Notes under the pieces: model-generated
The model's database searches: none
What the model saw: only the letters and a program-made list of their open reading frames with translations
Told to the model about the DNA's origin: nothing
From: Sipunculus nudus
Lineage: Eukaryota; Annelida; Sipuncula; Golfingiida; Sipunculidae
Length of the DNA stretch: 64,000 bases
Reading direction: 5' to 3'
NCBI GenBank assembly: GCA_026874595.1
Contig: CM049313.1
Location: 56,379,159-56,443,158, forward strand
Made by a program: the position numbers and the translations under genes
Part shown: positions 36,919 through 46,833 of the stretch, piece after piece
Position numbering within the stretch: position 1 is the first letter of the stretch
Layout of the letters: each line of letters begins with the position of its first letter

Positions 36919-38933
36919 GAATACGGGTAGTCGACAAGCGACTACGTGTATCCGCCTAAATCAGAGTGGAACGGGTGAAGTGAGGCATGGATTGAGTGGC
37001 AAGGGAAAATTGAGTGTTGCATATTAGCATGGATGTCTGCAGCCAAATTGTGTATGTAGGTTGCCCCCCATACCACAAAATCCAGAAAGCTGTCCAAGTT
37101 GTATACATATGCAAAATTTAAGGCATTAAGTCAAACCACTACATGTATATGAGTGATTTTAGCCCGTGGCAGACAAACAGATGGACGCTGAGCAAAAATG
37201 GTTGCAGGTGACGCCACCAGTTTTGCGTATGATAAAGAGCTATGTGAGAACTATACACATGCAAAACTTTGGCCCAATCAGTCAAACGGTTCCCAAGATA
37301 TGAGCTTGGATGTCTGCTGCATAAACTAGAATGCAGGTGGCACCACCTGTCAGAAAATCAAGAGAGCTGTTGGGGATGTATAAACCTGCAAAATTTTAGG
37401 CAGATATGTCAAACCACTGCCGAGATATGAGTGATTTTATCCCATGGCAGACAAAGAGACAGGAGCTGTGCAAAAATGGCTGCAGGTGGCGCCACCAGTT
37501 TTGCGTATGATGAAAAGCTATGTGAGATCTATACACATGCAAAATTTTGGCCCAATCGGTCAAACAGTCCCCGAGATATGAGCTTGGATGTCTGCAGTGT
37601 AAACGTGAATGTAGGTGGCGCCACCTGTCATAAAATCAGAAAAGCTATCCAGGATGTTTACGCATGCCGAATTTCAGGTGAATTAGTCTAGTCACTGCAG
37701 AGATATGAGTGATTTTAACCCAAGGCAGACGAACAGATGGACATGGTGCAAACATGGTTGCAGGTGGCGCCACCATTTTTTGTGTATGTTATAAAGCTCT
37801 CCAAGGGCTACATTTGTGCAAAAAAATTTTCCTGATCGGTCAAACGGTTCCCTAAATATGAGCTTGGATGTCTGCAGCGTAAACGTGAATGTAGGTGGCG
37901 CCACCTGTCATAAAATCAGAAAAGCTATCCAGGATGTGTACGCATGCCGAATTTCAGGTGAATTAGTCAAGTCACTGCAGAGATATGAGTGATTTTAACC
38001 CAAGGCAGATGAACAGATGGACACTGTGCAAACATGGTTGCAGGTGGTGCCACCATTTTTTGTGTATGTTATAAAGCTCTCCAAGGGCTACATTTGTGCA
38101 AAAAAATTTTCCTGATCGGTCAAACGGTTCCCGAGATATGAGCTTGGATGTCTGCAGTGTAAACGTGAATGTAGGTGGCGCCACCTGTCATAAAATCAGA
38201 AAAGCTATCCAGGATGTGTAAGCATGCCGAATTTCAGGTGAATTAGTCAAGTCACTGCAGAGATATGAGTGATTTTAACCCAAGGCAGACAAACAGATGG
38301 ACATGGTGCAAACATGGTTGCAGGTGGTGCCACCATTTTTTGTGCATGTTATAAAGCTCTCCAAGGGCTACATTTGTGCAAAAAAATTTTCCTGATCGGT
38401 CAAACGGTTCCCGAGATATGAGCTTGGATGTCTGCAGTGTAAACGTGAATGTAGGTGGCGCCACCTGTCATAAAATCAGAAAAGCTATCCAGGATGTTTA
38501 CGCATGCCGAATTTCAGGTGAATTAGTCTAGTCACTGCAGAGATATGAGTGATTTTAACCCAAGGCAGACGAACAGATGGACACTGTGCAAACATGGTTG
38601 CAGGTGGCGCCACCATTTTTTGTGTATGTTATAAAGCTCTCCAAGGGCTACATTTGTGTAAAAAAATTTTCCTGATTGGTCAAACGGTTCCCGAGATACG
38701 TGGGTTTATGTGTGGAAACAGACGCACAAACGGACGCAGAGTGCAGAGGAAAGGTCAGAGGTCAAAACAAAATCGGGGTGCAGCAGTTCACATGTGACCT
38801 GAACATAATCCTGGGTTTCGTAAAATTCCGCCCAGCGGTTACGGAGGAGTTCTCCGGACACCTACGCGACGGCGGCGGCAGCGTGCAGCTGAAAACATAG
38901 TATCCGCAAAACTCTGTTTTGGCGGATACAATT
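36919..38933 (+). mobile_element. Helentron-like element, family A, with internal 280-bp tandem repeats
   Basis: The left module has a perfect hairpin (36927-36933 gtagtcg, loop acaag, 36939-36945 cgactac) followed by tgtatccgcctaaatcagag. The right end is the hairpin at 38900-38929 (gtatccgcaaaac / gttttggcggatac). The 5' string tatccgcctaaatcagagt and the reverse complement of the 3' hairpin, tatccgccaaaacagagt, are subterminal inverted repeats. The interior is a tandem array of 280-bp units. There is no open frame of note. Such structure is known for Helentron-associated non-autonomous elements; transposition would need a replicase in trans. The alternative is a satellite-bearing TIR element. 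Confidence 0.7.
37711..38700 (+). repeat. 280-bp tandem units, three near-identical full copies plus a partial
   Basis: Units begin at about 37711, 37991 and 38271, exactly 280 bp apart and nearly identical, with a partial fourth from 38551. Two more diverged units lie at about 37150-37710. Every unit contains GGTGGCGCCACC or a one-base variant twice, about 135-145 bp apart, so the unit is a dimer of two diverged half-units. Confidence 0.95.
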
Positions 38934-39446
38934 ACCTGACTGATGGATTAATAGAGTAAAATATAGTGGTTTATTTTTATTTATTTAGGAGGGGTTGAAA
39001 ATTGTGATATATTTGAGCAAATATGAATGCAATGACAGCAGTAATAAGCAGTAGTAGAATGATGATAAGGCTATTTGTTGAAGGATCTAAAGTGTGTGGT
39101 AGTCTGCAAGCTTTCAATTTGACAGATATGATGTAATGATTAACTATGCTGATGAAGTAATTTATGAATTTGTGACTGTATGACACAATATTTCTTTAGT
39201 CTTGACAAGGTACATTATTGTGATGCCCACTATGTCTACATATTACACAATATTGACATAATTTCTGGCATGTATATAGTTACCTATGGATGAATAGTTA
39301 TACAAAATATTAAAGTATGAATATATCTGATTCATCTTGTTCTTGCTTACTGAGGCTGACTTTGGGATGGGGTTCGGAAAAGGGAAAAGTGAGGGCAGCA
39401 CGAAGGTGGATGTAGAAATATTCTATTGTAATGTTTTTCATTTATA
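38934..39446. other. Intronic stretch, nothing recognised
   Basis: AT-rich sequence between the family A element and the LTR element. No feature supported. Confidence 0.5.
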
Positions 39447-39450
39447 TAAG

Positions 39451-40981
39451 TGTGACAGGACAACGGGTTTGGTCTGTTGTCATGTCATTAATTTGTTTGC
39501 ATTAGCCGTAGTTGTAGTCACTGGCGGCAAACGATGTCAGACTTAGCACCATGAGGTAGCGACGCAAGTGGCAAATAATGGTACTAGAGCCCTTGGTCCA
39601 ATCACGTGACCCGCACAAGTTTCGAATATGGCGGAGTCGACAGGTTAGCTCTTCTAGCCGAGGTTTATGATGTCCGATTAACGCTTGTTAAGGATTTGTC
39701 AGCTCCAGCCAAGCTCAGTATCCGTTAGATAGATGTACTATGATATGAGATGACCAAGGTTTGTGATCTGATTCTTCTGTTTTCATGTGTAAATACCGTC
39801 GTAAACGGGTTGATCTTTCAAGATTTAATCCGAAATGCTGATGTCAGAATTGCTATGGAATTTTCCAGTAAATGCGCAATATAATTGAATATACTGTATC
39901 GCGGCAAATAGTTTTAACATTTGTCCATCTGTTCGTCAGCAAAAGAAAACTTTATTTCTGTCATTATGTTGACATATTATAGCGTTTCATACATTTGATA
40001 CACTGTGGACTGCTCCTATTTTTTGTTACGCCATAACCGTAAAATTGAGCTGTACTTATGCTTGAAGTGAAGCGCTACATTCGTTAGCTGACAAGGTATT
40101 TAGCTACTGCTTACTCCAGTTTATGTATAAACTAACATGATAAATGCCATTTGTCATTCGTTGATGTTTCTGTAAGACGTTTGTATTTCTATATTAATGT
40201 CTTGAGGCCCATTTATGACTTAGTAGATTTTATGGCTCATTAGTTTTATATTGTTAGAATATAATTTCTTATTTGTGTTGCCACAGTAGACTCAAGTGTC
40301 CATATCAGTCTGGATGAGATGATCAGCATTGGTGGTGAACACAGTGGTTGAGCCAAGAGAGGGCACATGTAGGTAGCATTACTAGTAACTGAGATCTTAT
40401 ATGTAACAGGTTCAAGATTACTTAACCGGGTGAACACTAAGTTTAATTTTGTAAGATTTTCTAATTGTTTTTATATTATATAGGTCCAGATGCAGCTATA
40501 GATGCTAGTATGCTGTGGAGTTCATTCCATTTAGATGCAACATTTAAATTGTTGTAGGAGTAATTTGATGTATAAACCGGAATCTTTTGTGTGCGGTTAG
40601 AACATTAATATGGTTTTTTGAACAGATGTTTATTCAATGTTTATAACATTTGTTTTTGTGAGAGAAGTGACAATATATGTGCATCGCTTGTCACAATGAT
40701 CATCTTTATGAGATATCTGATATCTGTAATGTCTGAGTATAAGTGAACAAGTCTTAATTGGAGCAAGGTTTTCTCCATATCTCTTGATAATTGTCATTGC
40801 ATAATTATATATATGTGTTAAGTTTGCCGAGCTGGTAATTTATGTTTTGTATTTTTTATGTATTTATACAGGTACCAGCCACCCTTTCTTACACCCTTTT
40901 TTGTTGTTATGTACAAGGGAAATTAAACGTTTTCCCAGGCAGAATCCGTCTTTGTGTGTTTGTTGACCCAGCCCGGTCACA
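39451..40981 (+). repeat. 5' LTR (1531 bp)
   Basis: It starts TGTGACAGG and ends GGTCACA, with a 6-bp inverted terminal repeat. It has an ATTAAA polyadenylation-type signal at 40922-40927, inside a gggaaa...tttccc inverted repeat. Near the front are cacgtg (at about 39604) and aatatggcgg (at about 39626), the latter resembling a YY1-type core promoter motif. The LTR is long for the class, and the only antisense frame (63 codons, 40246-40437, identical in both LTRs) has no known features. Confidence 0.95.
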
Positions 40982-40987
40982 GCTTTT

Positions 40988-41007
40988 TGGTGGCAGCGGT
41001 GGGATTC
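40988..41007 (+). promoter_or_regulatory. Primer binding site, tRNA-Leu type
   Basis: Six bases after the LTR lies TGGTGGCAGCGGTGGGATTC. It is the complement of a tRNA 3' end reading GAATCCCACCGCTGCCACCA, which I recall as an animal tRNA-Leu acceptor/T-arm sequence (AAG/TAA isoacceptor type). It would prime minus-strand cDNA synthesis. Confidence 0.85.
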
Positions 41008-41628
41008 TGCAGGCTGCAACTAAGGGTGGTTGGTTTGGTTTGAGGATTTGGTTTGAGGATTATGCCAGATGGTACAACCCTGTGGAGATCTGTGGTAGAT
41101 GAGGCACCCGTGGACACAATCTTCTGTGTGCATCTGTGGTCAGATACCCCTGGAACTTGTGAAGGACTTACCTATAGTGAACTATGAGAGCTGCGAACTC
41201 ATTAGTGATTATTATTATTGCTCAATAGTAATTATTATTATTGCTCATCATGTTGCCCATTGCATTGATGAGAGACATTTTAAACATGTTTTGCCATGAT
41301 ATGTGGATCATGTTCTGCCTTCCGGAGATGATAAGGTACGAGGTAAGAATTTGACAATATTTCCCACAGTTTGCGTCGGAGTGGCAGTGTATGCCTAATA
41401 TTTTGCACTTAAATGTTCATTTATATGTGGTAACTGATATAATACTCCGTGAGATATTTGTCATTATTGCATGCATGTACTAAGGGTACAGGTCGTATGC
41501 CCTCGAGAAGTATAATGCTAGCACTACTTCTGTGTTATATTGGTTGTGCATCATTGATTATTGCACCAGGTTATAAGCATAGACACATAGATATTTACTT
41601 TGCTCACTGTATGCATACATCAGCAATC

Positions 41629-43044
41629 ATGCCTGAACATGAAACTCCTCGGGTAGTGTATACTCAGCGTAAATTATCAAAGTTTGGTGGTGACTCTAGT
41701 AATTATGAGGACTGGCAAGTTGAGGCCCGAACAGCTATAGAGGCGCAAGGCATCCAGGGAAAGTATGCTGCGGAATTTTTGCTGTCCCATTTAGAAGGTG
41801 CTGCCAGGGACGAGATAAAGTATACCCCCGAAGCCGAAAGGGATACTGCTAATAAAGTATTTGCCCTACTCGATGAAGCCTTCGGTGAACGTTTGTCTAG
41901 TGATCAGCTACTTGATAGTTTCTATTCAAGACAACAGCAGGAAGGAGAATCCCTGAGGCAGTTTTCTCATGAATTAATGAGTCTCTTGGAGCGCGCCTGT
42001 AAGAAGGATGGTAAATGTGTGGCTAATAAAGACCAGGTGTTAAAGCGTCGTTTCGCTCATAAGGTGCGTGAAGTAACGTTACGGCGAGACTTGCTGAAGT
42101 TGGTCGATGAAAATAAAGATTTAACTTTTCGTCAACTACGATCGAAAGCGATTGATTGGTCGGAATATAGCACAGAAGCGTCGCCAGGTCATGTAACCCA
42201 AACTGATAAGATAGAGGTCAATTCAGAGCCAATTGGTGCAGCCGCGAGTACCAGTGCTAGTTCCACTGACGGTGCAATGGCGAAAGTATTGGAAGCATTG
42301 GAAGCACAGTCCAAAGTGCAGACACAGCTGTTAGAACAACAGCAGCAGTTGTTTAAATTAGTCTTGGACGCTCAGAGAAATCCCAATACGGGAACCCGTT
42401 TCTCTACACAAGAACAGTCTCGCAATCCTAGGAGACAACCTAGAGTCAACTTAGCCGACGTTGAGTGCCATTATTGTCATCAAAAAGGACATTATGTTAG
42501 AAATTGTCCAGTTCGACCAGCAAGGCGAAGTAATACTGAGAGGGACCAGCCCAGAGGTGAAGCTGCAAATCAAGCCAATAGTGATCACATAAATGCTAAT
42601 TCTGAGAATCAACATGTGGAGAGCTTGCTACAGAAAACTATAGGGTCTCGTCCTGTTGTCCTCGCTAATATCGCAGGTTTTCCAGTAAAGTGTCTCATCG
42701 ATACAGGATCCCAGGTTACTATGGTCAGTGAGGAGGTGTTTCAGGAAGGCATTCATGCCAAAAGTGGAAACCCTATTGAGGTCGGACAGTGGCTTACTCT
42801 TACAGCGGCGAATGGTTTAAGTGTGCCCTACACTGGAATGATCACGGCACCAGTTGAAGTTCGTGGTGAACAGGTGCCAGAAGCTGGAATTCTTATCGTT
42901 AAAAGTACTGACTCAACCCGAGAAAAGCTCAAGCAAGTGCCAGGCGTCTTAGGCACAAATATTCTGTCAGCATTGCCAAGCTTTAGCGACTTCGTGACCG
43001 CAGAGGTGTCAGCTGTTACAACTCCAAAGAGTGGTTTTATGTGA
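41629..43044 (+). CDS. gag-pro: Gag-protease polyprotein of the LTR element
   Basis: A 471-codon frame. The reading frame is open from 41449, but the Met at 41629 (MPEHETPRVVY) directly precedes the capsid-like region, so I place the start there. Residues about 15-190 resemble a Ty3/PNMA-type capsid fold (FGGDSSNYEDW, a leucine-rich GAARDEI segment, QQEGESLRQF). A glutamine-rich stretch follows. A CX2CX4HX4C zinc knuckle sits at residues 280-293 (CHYCHQKGHYVRNC). The aspartic protease has its catalytic DTG at residues 358-360 and a C-terminal LGTNIL segment. The frame ends at TGA 43042-43044, between protease and reverse transcriptase, yet the downstream pol frame continues in the same register. 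Gag and protease look intact. Confidence 0.9.
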   Translation: MPEHETPRVVYTQRKLSKFGGDSSNYEDWQVEARTAIEAQGIQGKYAAEFLLSHLEGAARDEIKYTPEAERDTANKVFALLDEAFGERLSSDQLLDSFYSRQQQEGESLRQFSHELMSLLERACKKDGKCVANKDQVLKRRFAHKVREVTLRRDLLKLVDENKDLTFRQLRSKAIDWSEYSTEASPGHVTQTDKIEVNSEPIGAAASTSASSTDGAMAKVLEALEAQSKVQTQLLEQQQQLFKLVLDAQRNPNTGTRFSTQEQSRNPRRQPRVNLADVECHYCHQKGHYVRNCPVRPARRSNTERDQPRGEAANQANSDHINANSENQHVESLLQKTIGSRPVVLANIAGFPVKCLIDTGSQVTMVSEEVFQEGIHAKSGNPIEVGQWLTLTAANGLSVPYTGMITAPVEVRGEQVPEAGILIVKSTDSTREKLKQVPGVLGTNILSALPSFSDFVTAEVSAVTTPKSGFM

Positions 43045-44616
43045 GTGGCAAGCTGTAGTGAGATAACGGTACCATCTCGTAGTGAATGCTCAATTCCAGT
43101 GAGAGGTCCATCCACTTGGTGTGGAGACGCTATTGTGAAACCAGTGCGTAGTTCACCAGCACTTGTGAAGCCAGCCTTGATAGACTTTACAGAGGGCAGC
43201 ACTACAAGAGTACAAGCTGTAAACCTTAGTGATCATGATATAAGGTTAAAACCTAATATGCGATTAGGCATCGTCTCCCCAGCAGTAGATGTGTTAACAG
43301 GAGCGAGAGACAATCTCAGTGTCGACCAAGTAGACGGAGAGATAAGACTGTCAGTCTCAAACAAAAACCAGCTAGACGGCAACATGCCTGATGTTGATTT
43401 AAGTCACCTGACACCTGATCAGAGACAAAAAGCAGAGAAGCTCCTACGGAAACATGCCAGTGTTTTCTGGAAGGAAGGAGAAGAATTAGGCTGTACGAAC
43501 ACCATTGAGCACCATATCAAACTGGAGGATGACAACCCTGTTCAGCAACCATACCGAAGGATACCACCTATGTTATGGAAGGAGGTTAAAGATCACTTGA
43601 AGGAAATAGAAAGGAGAGGGATCATCCGAGAGAGTAGTTCAGATTTTGCATCCCCCATTGTTCTTGTGCGCAAGAAAAACGGCGAGCTTCGGATATGTGT
43701 TGACTACAGAAAACTAAATAGCAAGGTCAGGAGGGATGTATTTCCTCTCCCACGAGTCGAAGAGTGTTTGGAAGCTCTGACTGGAGCTACATTGTTTTCC
43801 ACTCTGGATTTGGCGTCCGCATATAGTCAGATAAGAGTTGCAGAGGATGATGGGAGGAAAACCGCATTTACTACGCCAATGGGATTGTGGGAGCATGTCC
43901 GCATGCCTTTAGGTTTGTCAAATAGTCCGGCCACATGGCAACGGCTGATGAGTAAGGTATTCAGGGATGATATCCTAGAGATTCTACTTGTGTTCTTGGA
44001 CGATATCATAGTTTTCAGCACTAGTTTCGACCAACATTTGGAACGACTCGATGTTGTTTTAGGTCGCTTAGCAGCACATGGTCTTAAGCTCAAGGGTAGT
44101 AAGTGTAACCTTTTCAAGCAGAAGGTAAACTTCTTAGGACATGTGGTGAGCAAGGAAGGGGTCAAGCCTGACCCAGAGAAGGTGCAAGTGGTGGCAGAGT
44201 GGCCAACTCCAGTGACACTTAAGGCTCTCAGATCCTTTATAGGTTTTGCTGCATATTACTCAAGGTTCGTACCTGGATTTTCCAAAATAGCCAAGCCGTT
44301 GCATGGTCTGGTAGCCCAGGTCATAAATAAGAGGAAGCAGACCAGAGCGGTAAAGAACAGCCCAATATCAGATGTTTGGGAGGAAGTCCATCAAGAAGCG
44401 TTCGACACAATCAAGAAAATTTTGACAAGTGATCTTGTCCTTGGATATCCGAATTTCTCTGAAAAATTCATAGTTGAAACTGATGCTTCAAACGATGGGT
44501 TAGGAGCCGTGCTCAGCCAGGTTCAAGGCGGGGTGAAGAAGGTCATAGCTTTTGCCAGTAGAGGCCTGCGAGGAAACCGAGAAAAATCCATCGAACTACA
44601 GCTCAAAGAAACTTGA
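43045..44616 (+). pseudogene. pol: Reverse transcriptase and start of RNase H (pol, broken)
   Basis: The frame continues from the TGA at 43042 without shift. The first 140 residues are the usual linker between protease and polymerase. The RT core starts near YRRIPPMLWKEV, with RRGIIRESSSDFASPIVLV, LRICVDYRKLN, the catalytic-aspartate motif LDLASAYSQI, and the FLDD box at 43993-44004 (the YxDD motif with Phe, as seen in some Ty3 lineages). RNase H begins at VETDASNDGLGAVLSQ. Shortly after ASRGLRG, near the A-run at 44573-44580, the frame is lost: homologous RNase H continues one base later, in another frame. With the upstream TGA this makes pol non-functional as read. Confidence 0.9.
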
Positions 44617-45343
44617 GCTGCTGGCATTAAAATGGGCGGTGTGCGATCGTTTTAGAGAATATCTCCAAGGAAACACATTCACGGTATTAACCGATAACAA
44701 CCCGCTGACCTATTTGATGACCAAGTCAAAGCTTCCTGCTTTAGAGCAGAGATGGGCATCAAATTTGGCTAGTTTCAACTTCAGAATAAAGAATCGACCT
44801 GGAACACACAATGCCAATGCAGATGGATTGTCCAGGCAGGAATCAAGGCCGTGGGAAGTGCCACAGACTATTCCCTTCGAGGAAGAAGAGGCAACTCCAG
44901 CTCTTATTAGTGTACTTGGGGTAGCGGATATACCACTTGAAGTCCAGAGAGCTGCATGGGAGGATAAGTTCAGCCAGCCACAAGCTGAGGTCCAGACTAT
45001 TGAAGTTGAAGCCACATCGCTTCCATCGCTCTCAGTGGATGCGTTAGTTGATCTGCAGCTGAAGGATCCTGTAATCAAACGTTTCCTATCGTTCTGGGAA
45101 CAAGCCAAGAAACCCGGCGGTGCAACTTTGAGAAGTGAGCCCAAGCTTGTACAGACATATCTGCGTCAGTGGAACCACATAAGCCGTCGCGATCAAGTTT
45201 TAGTCCGGAAGGTTACTGACCCTGTCCTAGGTGATATATTTCAAATCTGTTTACTAAAAGTCCTACAGGAAGACATTTTGAAAGCCTTGCACGATGATTA
45301 TGGCCATCAAGGCAGAGAGAGGACAGAAGCACTTGTAAGATAG
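44552..45343 (+). pseudogene. pol: RNase H end, connector and integrase zinc-binding region (pol, broken)
   Basis: This is the second pol frame, one base out of register with the first. It opens with the rest of RNase H (NYSSKKLELLALKW, LTDNNPLTYL, then NADGLSR), followed by a connector. Integrase begins with a His-containing half of the HHCC zinc-binding domain (LHDDYGHQGRERTEALVR). A TAG stop at 45341-45343 cuts the domain before its two cysteines. The frame carries on directly afterwards with RYYWPQL. Confidence 0.9.
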
Positions 45344-45724
45344 CGTTATTATTGGCCACAGTTGTCACGTGATGTCCAGGACTGGGTGCAGTATTGTAAT
45401 AGATGCATTTTGGCTCATCACCAGAGAGTACGCACACCCATGGGACACCTATCGGCCAGTAGACCCTTAGAAGTTGTAGCGGTAGATTTTACTGTGTTGG
45501 AAAAGAGTACTGACGGCAGAGAAAACGTATTAGTTTTCACTGACATTTTCACAAAGTGGGTGGTCGCAATCCCCACCAAGGATCAAACTGCGGAAACTGT
45601 ACCCAAGATTTTGGTGAAAGAATGGATCCAGAAATTCGGTCCGATGTTACGTCTACACTCAGACCAAGGAATCGCGATTAGTGAGGGAGCTGTGTTACAT
45701 ATATGGAGTACAGAGATCTCATAG
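45344..45724 (+). pseudogene. pol: Integrase zinc-finger end and catalytic core, first part
   Basis: In the same register as the preceding frame, after its TAG. It supplies the CX2C pair (CNRC, codons at 45395 and 45404) and the core strand with the first catalytic Asp (VDFT, 45485) and second Asp (HSDQG, 45662). Right after HSDQG the frame leaves the family pattern and ends at 45724. The true continuation lies in the next frame. Confidence 0.9.
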
Positions 45725-46652
45725 TTGTCCATACCATCCTCAGGGGAACGCACAGGTGGAGCGTTATAATAGGACATCACATAACTTATTACGGACCCTT
45801 CCACCGGACCAGAAGAAGAGATGGCCTGACCATCTGCAATCCCTCACCTGGGTATACAACACGACACAGCATGCGTCAACAGGCTATTCTCCATTTTATC
45901 TTTTATATGGGCGAGAACCCCATCTACCAGTTGACATGTTAACTGGCAGAATATCAAAGGAAGAACTGCAGTCACCAACTGTTGAAAATTTGGTGCAGGT
46001 GCACCAAGACAGACTGATGAAGACGTATAGACATGTCCAACAGAAATTAGCTACAGCAGCAACCTTGAGAAAGGGTATCTTTGACAGAAAGGCCAAGGAA
46101 GCCCCTTTGGCAGTTGGCGCACAGGTCCATTTACGTCAACATCCTCTAGGACGGAACAAGATCCAAGACAGTTACGGAGAAAAACTCTACAAAGTAATCG
46201 AGAGAGGTGGCACTAAAGACATTTACAAAGTGGAACAGGCTGATGGCTTTGGGGAAAGCAGATGGGTAAACAGAACGCAGATAAGGGAACGTCCCAAGCC
46301 AGTTCCAAAGCCGAGGAAATTACCCTACTTTAGCCCAGTAGTGTCCGCACCGGAGGAAAGCGACTCCGATAGAGAGGAGGAAATACAGATTTTGCAATAC
46401 CCCCCAACGGAGCGGACTATTTCGCAAATGATGGAACCGGATATTGTTCCAGAGGCAAACATCACTGATAAAGCAACGACACCAGGACAGCCAGCTCTGA
46501 GACAGTCGGTCAGAGCAACCGCGGGCCAACATCACAACCCACATCATGAGCCAAGATCAGCTTGGAACTCGTTAGAGAGAAGGCCAGGAACTGAAGGTGT
46601 TGCTGCCAGTTATGTTTTGGTCAATCGTGGTAGCAAAGAGACCATGGTTTAG
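45681..46652 (+). pseudogene. pol: Integrase core end and C-terminal domain
   Basis: This third frame contains ELCYIYGVQRSHSCPYHPQG followed by QVERYNRT, with the catalytic Glu codon at 45759, then TQHASTGYSPFYLLYGREP and a C-terminal SH3-like region (YKVIERGGTKDIYKV ... ESRWVNRTQI), and a Pro/Glu-rich tail to the stop at 46652. From second Asp to Glu is 97 nt, where the DX35E spacing typical of the family needs 108. A net 11 bp is missing, which also explains the frame change. Confidence 0.9.
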
Positions 46653-46816
46653 AACTTGTTCTGTGAGTTTATGTGATTTCGACTTGTTTTGCGGACATAT
46701 ATTGAATATGTTGTTTAAGCTTCTTAGTTTCTAATATTCACATATTGTATATTATTTAAGGGTACTCTTTGAGTTGTATAGCCTTTATGAGCCTCGTGTT
46801 AGAGGGTATGGCTCAT

Positions 46817-46833
46817 AAAGAAGCAGGGGTGGA
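46817..46833 (+). promoter_or_regulatory. Polypurine tract
   Basis: AAAGAAGCAGGGGTGGA abuts the 3' LTR start at 46834. It would prime plus-strand synthesis. One C and one T interrupt it. Confidence 0.8.

Noticed and set aside
37692-38464. Three nearly identical 70-codon minus-strand frames
   Set aside because: They are the 280-bp tandem repeat read in one frame and share its period exactly. There is no sign of selection for coding.
40246-40437. A 63-codon antisense frame in the LTR, identical at 47629-47820
   Set aside because: It is identical only because the LTRs are nearly identical; no motif supports an antisense protein.
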